A program made the position numbers and the translations under genes. A stretch of DNA of 64,000 nt, from assembly GCA_000337115.1 (NCBI GenBank), contig AOIR01000050.1, positions 110,063-174,062 of the forward strand, read 5' to 3'. This DNA comes from Natrinema thermotolerans DSM 11552 (GTDB lineage: Archaea; Halobacteriota; Halobacteria; Halobacteriales; Natrialbaceae). The notes below the pieces were generated by a model. That model made no database searches. It saw only the letters and a list, made by a program, of their open reading frames with translations, and was not told the origin of the DNA. Below are positions 61,841 to 64,000 of this stretch, piece after piece; position 1 is the first letter of the stretch, and each line of letters opens with the position of its first letter.

Positions 61841-62332
61841 ATGACTGTCGCCAACGCCAGCGCCGCGAACGCGGCGCTCGACACGATGCAGGAGCAGGAG
61901 CGGGAGCAGCAGCGCGAAACAGCCGAACTCTACGGGAAGGCCCAGCAACTCTTCGACGCCCGTTCGCGAGACACGTTCACTGTCGAACGCCACGGCGTCG
62001 AGATCGAGTTCCTGTATCCCGACCCCGAGACACAGCAGGAGTTCGAAGACCGCCAGCAGGCCGTTCTCGAGAAGGCTCAGGACGATGCTGATCTTTTCGA
62101 TCTCCTTGAGGAGGCTCAGGTCGGCATCGAACAGATGGAGGAGACGCTCTCCGAACACGCCGTCGACCCGTCGTTCAACGACCCCTCCGTCTGGCGCGAG
62201 ACAGTCGGGTTCACGGAGGACGAAGTCGGCGACCTCTACCAAGATTTTTTGGCGCTTGGCGAGGGCGAGACGCAGTCTCAGAATCTCGAGATGTTGCAGA
62301 CTCTCCTATCGGACGGTTCCTCGAGTGGCTGA
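61841..62332 (+). CDS. Tail assembly chaperone, short form (G-like)
   Basis: A 163-residue helical acidic protein: EQEREQQRETAELYGKAQQL, VEIEFLYPDPETQQEFEDRQ, VGFTEDEVGDLYQDFLALGE. Position between the tail tube and the tape measure matches the lambda-G/HK97 gp14-type chaperone. Most copies would end at TGA 62330-62332; ribosomes that slip at T TTT TTG (62245-62251) would make a longer G-T form. Confidence 0.78.
   Translation: MTVANASAANAALDTMQEQEREQQRETAELYGKAQQLFDARSRDTFTVERHGVEIEFLYPDPETQQEFEDRQQAVLEKAQDDADLFDLLEEAQVGIEQMEETLSEHAVDPSFNDPSVWRETVGFTEDEVGDLYQDFLALGEGETQSQNLEMLQTLLSDGSSSG
62245..62251 (+). promoter_or_regulatory. -1 frameshift slippery heptamer T TTT TTG
   Basis: In the chaperone frame the codons are GAT TTT TTG, giving the canonical X XXY YYZ heptamer at 62245-62251. 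The T6 run stands out in GC-rich DNA. The -1 frame is open from here to TGA 62458-62460, and that frame codes for a plausible T domain. Confidence 0.72.
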
Positions 62333-62460
62333 ACCGCGAGCAACGCTACCGGCCCGAGGAGTTCTTCGCGATGGACGAGGCGGAGCGGGCCTTCTGGATC
62401 ACTCGCTATAGCAAGTACCAAGAAGAGCGCCAGAAGCTCGGCGATCAGTTCTCCATCTGA
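62251..62460 (+). CDS. Tail assembly chaperone T domain, reached by -1 frameshift
   Basis: Open frame 62251-62460, -1 relative to the G-like gene, coding for 69 residues that include FLEWLNREQRYRPEEFFAMD and FWITRYSKYQEERQKL. It has no good start of its own apart from an internal ATG at 62371. A G-T fusion (about 206 residues, 61841-62251 joined to 62251-62460) is the usual form in siphoviruses, where it recruits tape measure and tube protein. It ends 24 bp before the tape measure gene. Confidence 0.72.
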   Translation, partial: GAWRGRDAVSESRDVADSPIGRFLEWLNREQRYRPEEFFAMDEAERAFWITRYSKYQEERQKLGDQFSI

Positions 62461-62484
62461 CTACTTTTCGACACTACGACAGCC

Positions 62485-64000
62485 ATGCCTACGATATCAA
62501 CACTCACCGCCGTCCTCGAGCTGGACAAGTCCGACTTCGAGTCGAAACTCGACACCGCAAAACGGGACCTCGACGGCTTTGGTTCCCGGGCCCAGCAGAC
62601 GGGCGAGAAGCTGACAGCTGCCGGGAAGTCGATGACGATGGGGATCACGGCTCCCCTCACTGCGATGGGCGCGCTCTCGGCTCGGACAGCGGCGAACTTC
62701 GACCAGGCGATGCAGCGGTCGATCGCCGTGATGGGCGACGTCGACGAGGCGATGCGCGAGGACCTCGAGGAAAGAGCGAGGCAGGTCGCAAACACGACGA
62801 CTCATAGTGCGAGTCAGGCGGCGGAGAGCTACTACTACCTCGCCAGCGCCGGCCTCGATGCTGCACAGGCGATGGAAGCGATGCCCCAGGTCGCCGCGTT
62901 CGCCGAGGCTGGGAACATGCAGATGGCCGAGGCGACCGATGTCGCGACGAACGTCATGTCGGCGTACAACTACGAGGCCAGTGAGATGTCCGAAGTGACG
63001 GACACGCTCACCGCGACGGTCTCGAACCACAACCAGACGATGCAGGACATGAGTACTGCCATGTCCCGCGTCGCGCCGATCGCCTCGTCGCTCGGCGTCT
63101 CGATCGAAGAGACATCCGCGGCGATCGGGCAGATGGGCGACGTCGGCATCCAAGGCGAGCGGGCCGGAACGGCGCTTCGAAACGTCTTGTCTCAGCTCTC
63201 CGACGAGGCCTCGCCAGTTACCAAGCGGCTCGAGGAAATGGGCGTCCAGACTCGGGACGCGGAGGGGAACGTCCTCTCGCTGACACAGATCCTCGAGAAC
63301 ATGGAAGAGGCTGGCGTCGAGGCTGGCGACGCGGCGCGGATCTTCGGGACCGAAGCGGGGCCGGCGATGGCCGCGCTCATGGAGCAGGGGTCGGACGCGC
63401 TCGAGCAGAACACGCAACGTCTTCGCGAAGCCGAAGGCGCGACGACCGACATGGCACAGACCCAGCGCGACACGCTCAACGCCGAGATGCAGATCGCGCG
63501 CTCGAACCTCGAGGACGTCGGAATCGCGATCGGTTCTCAGCTAATTCCGATGCTCACGACGGCAACTGGATACATCAAGGGCGCTGCTCAGACGTTCCAG
63601 GGGCTGAACGACGGCCAGCAGCGGGCGATCATCGTCGCCGGCGGGCTGGCAGCTGCCCTCGGCCCAATCCTCATGATGGTCGGACTGCTGGCCCAGTCTG
63701 TCGTTGCCCTGTCTGGGGCCTATGGCGTCCTATCGGGGGCGTCCTTAGGCCTCTCGGGGACACTGACGGGAACACTTGTCCCGTCGACGATCGCAGCCCA
63801 AGGCGGCCTCACCGGGATGGCCGCCAGCGCCCTCGCCGCACAAGTAAGCATCATGGGTTTGACAGCCCCTGTCTGGGCCGTCATTGGTGCTATTGGGTTA
63901 CTGATAGGTGCAGTCGGCGCTTTTGCCGTCGCCTACCAGCGCAACTGGAAGGGCGTTCGCGACTACACGGAGTGGGCGATCGACCCGATCACCGACGGTA
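62485..64000 (+). CDS. Tail tape measure protein, N-terminal part
   Basis: Open from ATG 62485 to the end of the window (505 codons without stop), so the C-terminus is missing. N-terminal coiled coil ELDKSDFESKLDTAKRDLDG, then the TP901-type tape measure region: MTAAGKSMT-like helix, TAANFDQAMQRSIAVMGDVD, SASQAAESYYYLASAGLDAA, SSLGVSIEETSAAIGQMGDV and IQGERAGTALRNVLSQL. Hydrophobic segments near the right edge (VAGGLAAALGPILMMVGLLA, WAVIGAIGLLIGAVGAFAVA) are usual in these proteins. It sets tail length and may form a channel on infection. Confidence 0.9.
   Translation, partial: MPTISTLTAVLELDKSDFESKLDTAKRDLDGFGSRAQQTGEKLTAAGKSMTMGITAPLTAMGALSARTAANFDQAMQRSIAVMGDVDEAMREDLEERARQVANTTTHSASQAAESYYYLASAGLDAAQAMEAMPQVAAFAEAGNMQMAEATDVATNVMSAYNYEASEMSEVTDTLTATVSNHNQTMQDMSTAMSRVAPIASSLGVSIEETSAAIGQMGDVGIQGERAGTALRNVLSQLSDEASPVTKRLEEMGVQTRDAEGNVLSLTQILENMEEAGVEAGDAARIFGTEAGPAMAALMEQGSDALEQNTQRLREAEGATTDMAQTQRDTLNAEMQIARSNLEDVGIAIGSQLIPMLTTATGYIKGAAQTFQGLNDGQQRAIIVAGGLAAALGPILMMVGLLAQSVVALSGAYGVLSGASLGLSGTLTGTLVPSTIAAQGGLTGMAASALAAQVSIMGLTAPVWAVIGAIGLLIGAVGAFAVAYQRNWKGVRDYTEWAIDPITDG

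Noticed and set aside
62371-62460. Independent gene starting at ATG 62371
   Set aside because: It would be only 29 residues with no ribosome-binding site, while the frame is open back to the slippery heptamer.

Overview
The window is from a halophilic archaeon (Halobacteria; a member of the Natrialbales is my guess from gene content, not something I can prove here). Support: high GC, very acidic proteins, archaeal-only genes (aglB, dphB, Trm5-type methyltransferase, Orc1/Cdc6, MCM), TATA-like boxes about 25 nt upstream of ATG (leaderless transcripts), Tat-type signal peptides, and an archaeal tRNA without encoded CCA.

Region 1 (1-20.5 kb) is an N-glycosylation locus. After the 3' end of an Orc1/Cdc6 gene come a DUF368 polyprenyl-phosphate transporter gene and aglB (oligosaccharyltransferase) on the minus strand. 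They face an AglG-like glycosyltransferase across a divergent promoter pair with the same 12-mer at the same spacing. Then follow two GT4 glycosyltransferases, an FkbM methyltransferase, five paralogous alkaline-phosphatase-superfamily proteins, a GT61 glycosyltransferase, a flippase (AglR-like), aglF, aglM and aglJ. Together they can charge dolichol phosphate, build and modify a lipid-linked glycan, flip it, transfer it to protein, and perhaps recycle the carrier. The five AlkP-type paralogs, which lack the classical sulfatase signature and signal peptides, are the least explained part.

Region 2 (20.5-24.6 kb) holds small haloarchaeal proteins, a VOC protein and a ferritin-like protein. Region 3 (24.9-36.5 kb) is the branched-chain amino-acid cluster leuA-ilvB-ilvN-ilvC-orf-leuC-leuD, with leuB separated by an AT-rich island (about 32.4-34.4 kb) coding for two exported proteins and by an EamA transporter gene. 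leuA appears to carry a +1 frame discontinuity in a G6 run just after its leaderless start. Region 4 (36.5-42.4 kb) has an MFS transporter, an alpha/beta hydrolase, a membrane protein, dphB, a Rieske protein and a tRNA methyltransferase. aglM and dphB both carry palindrome-rich in-frame inserts.

Region 5 (42.5-64 kb, running off the right edge) is a tailed-virus-like provirus beginning at a tRNA-Thr(CGT) gene. Early genes (small zinc-finger and coiled-coil proteins) precede an iteron-like, hairpin-rich region and an MCM helicase gene. Then come small ORFs, an AT-rich multi-pass membrane cargo gene, and a full head and tail module: small and large terminase, portal, MuF-like protein, protease/scaffold with an apparent extra haloarchaeal surface-type domain, major capsid protein, connectors, gp10-like protein, tail terminator, tail tube, tail-assembly chaperones with a T TTT TTG slippery site for -1 frameshifting, and a truncated tape-measure protein. 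No integrase is in the window.
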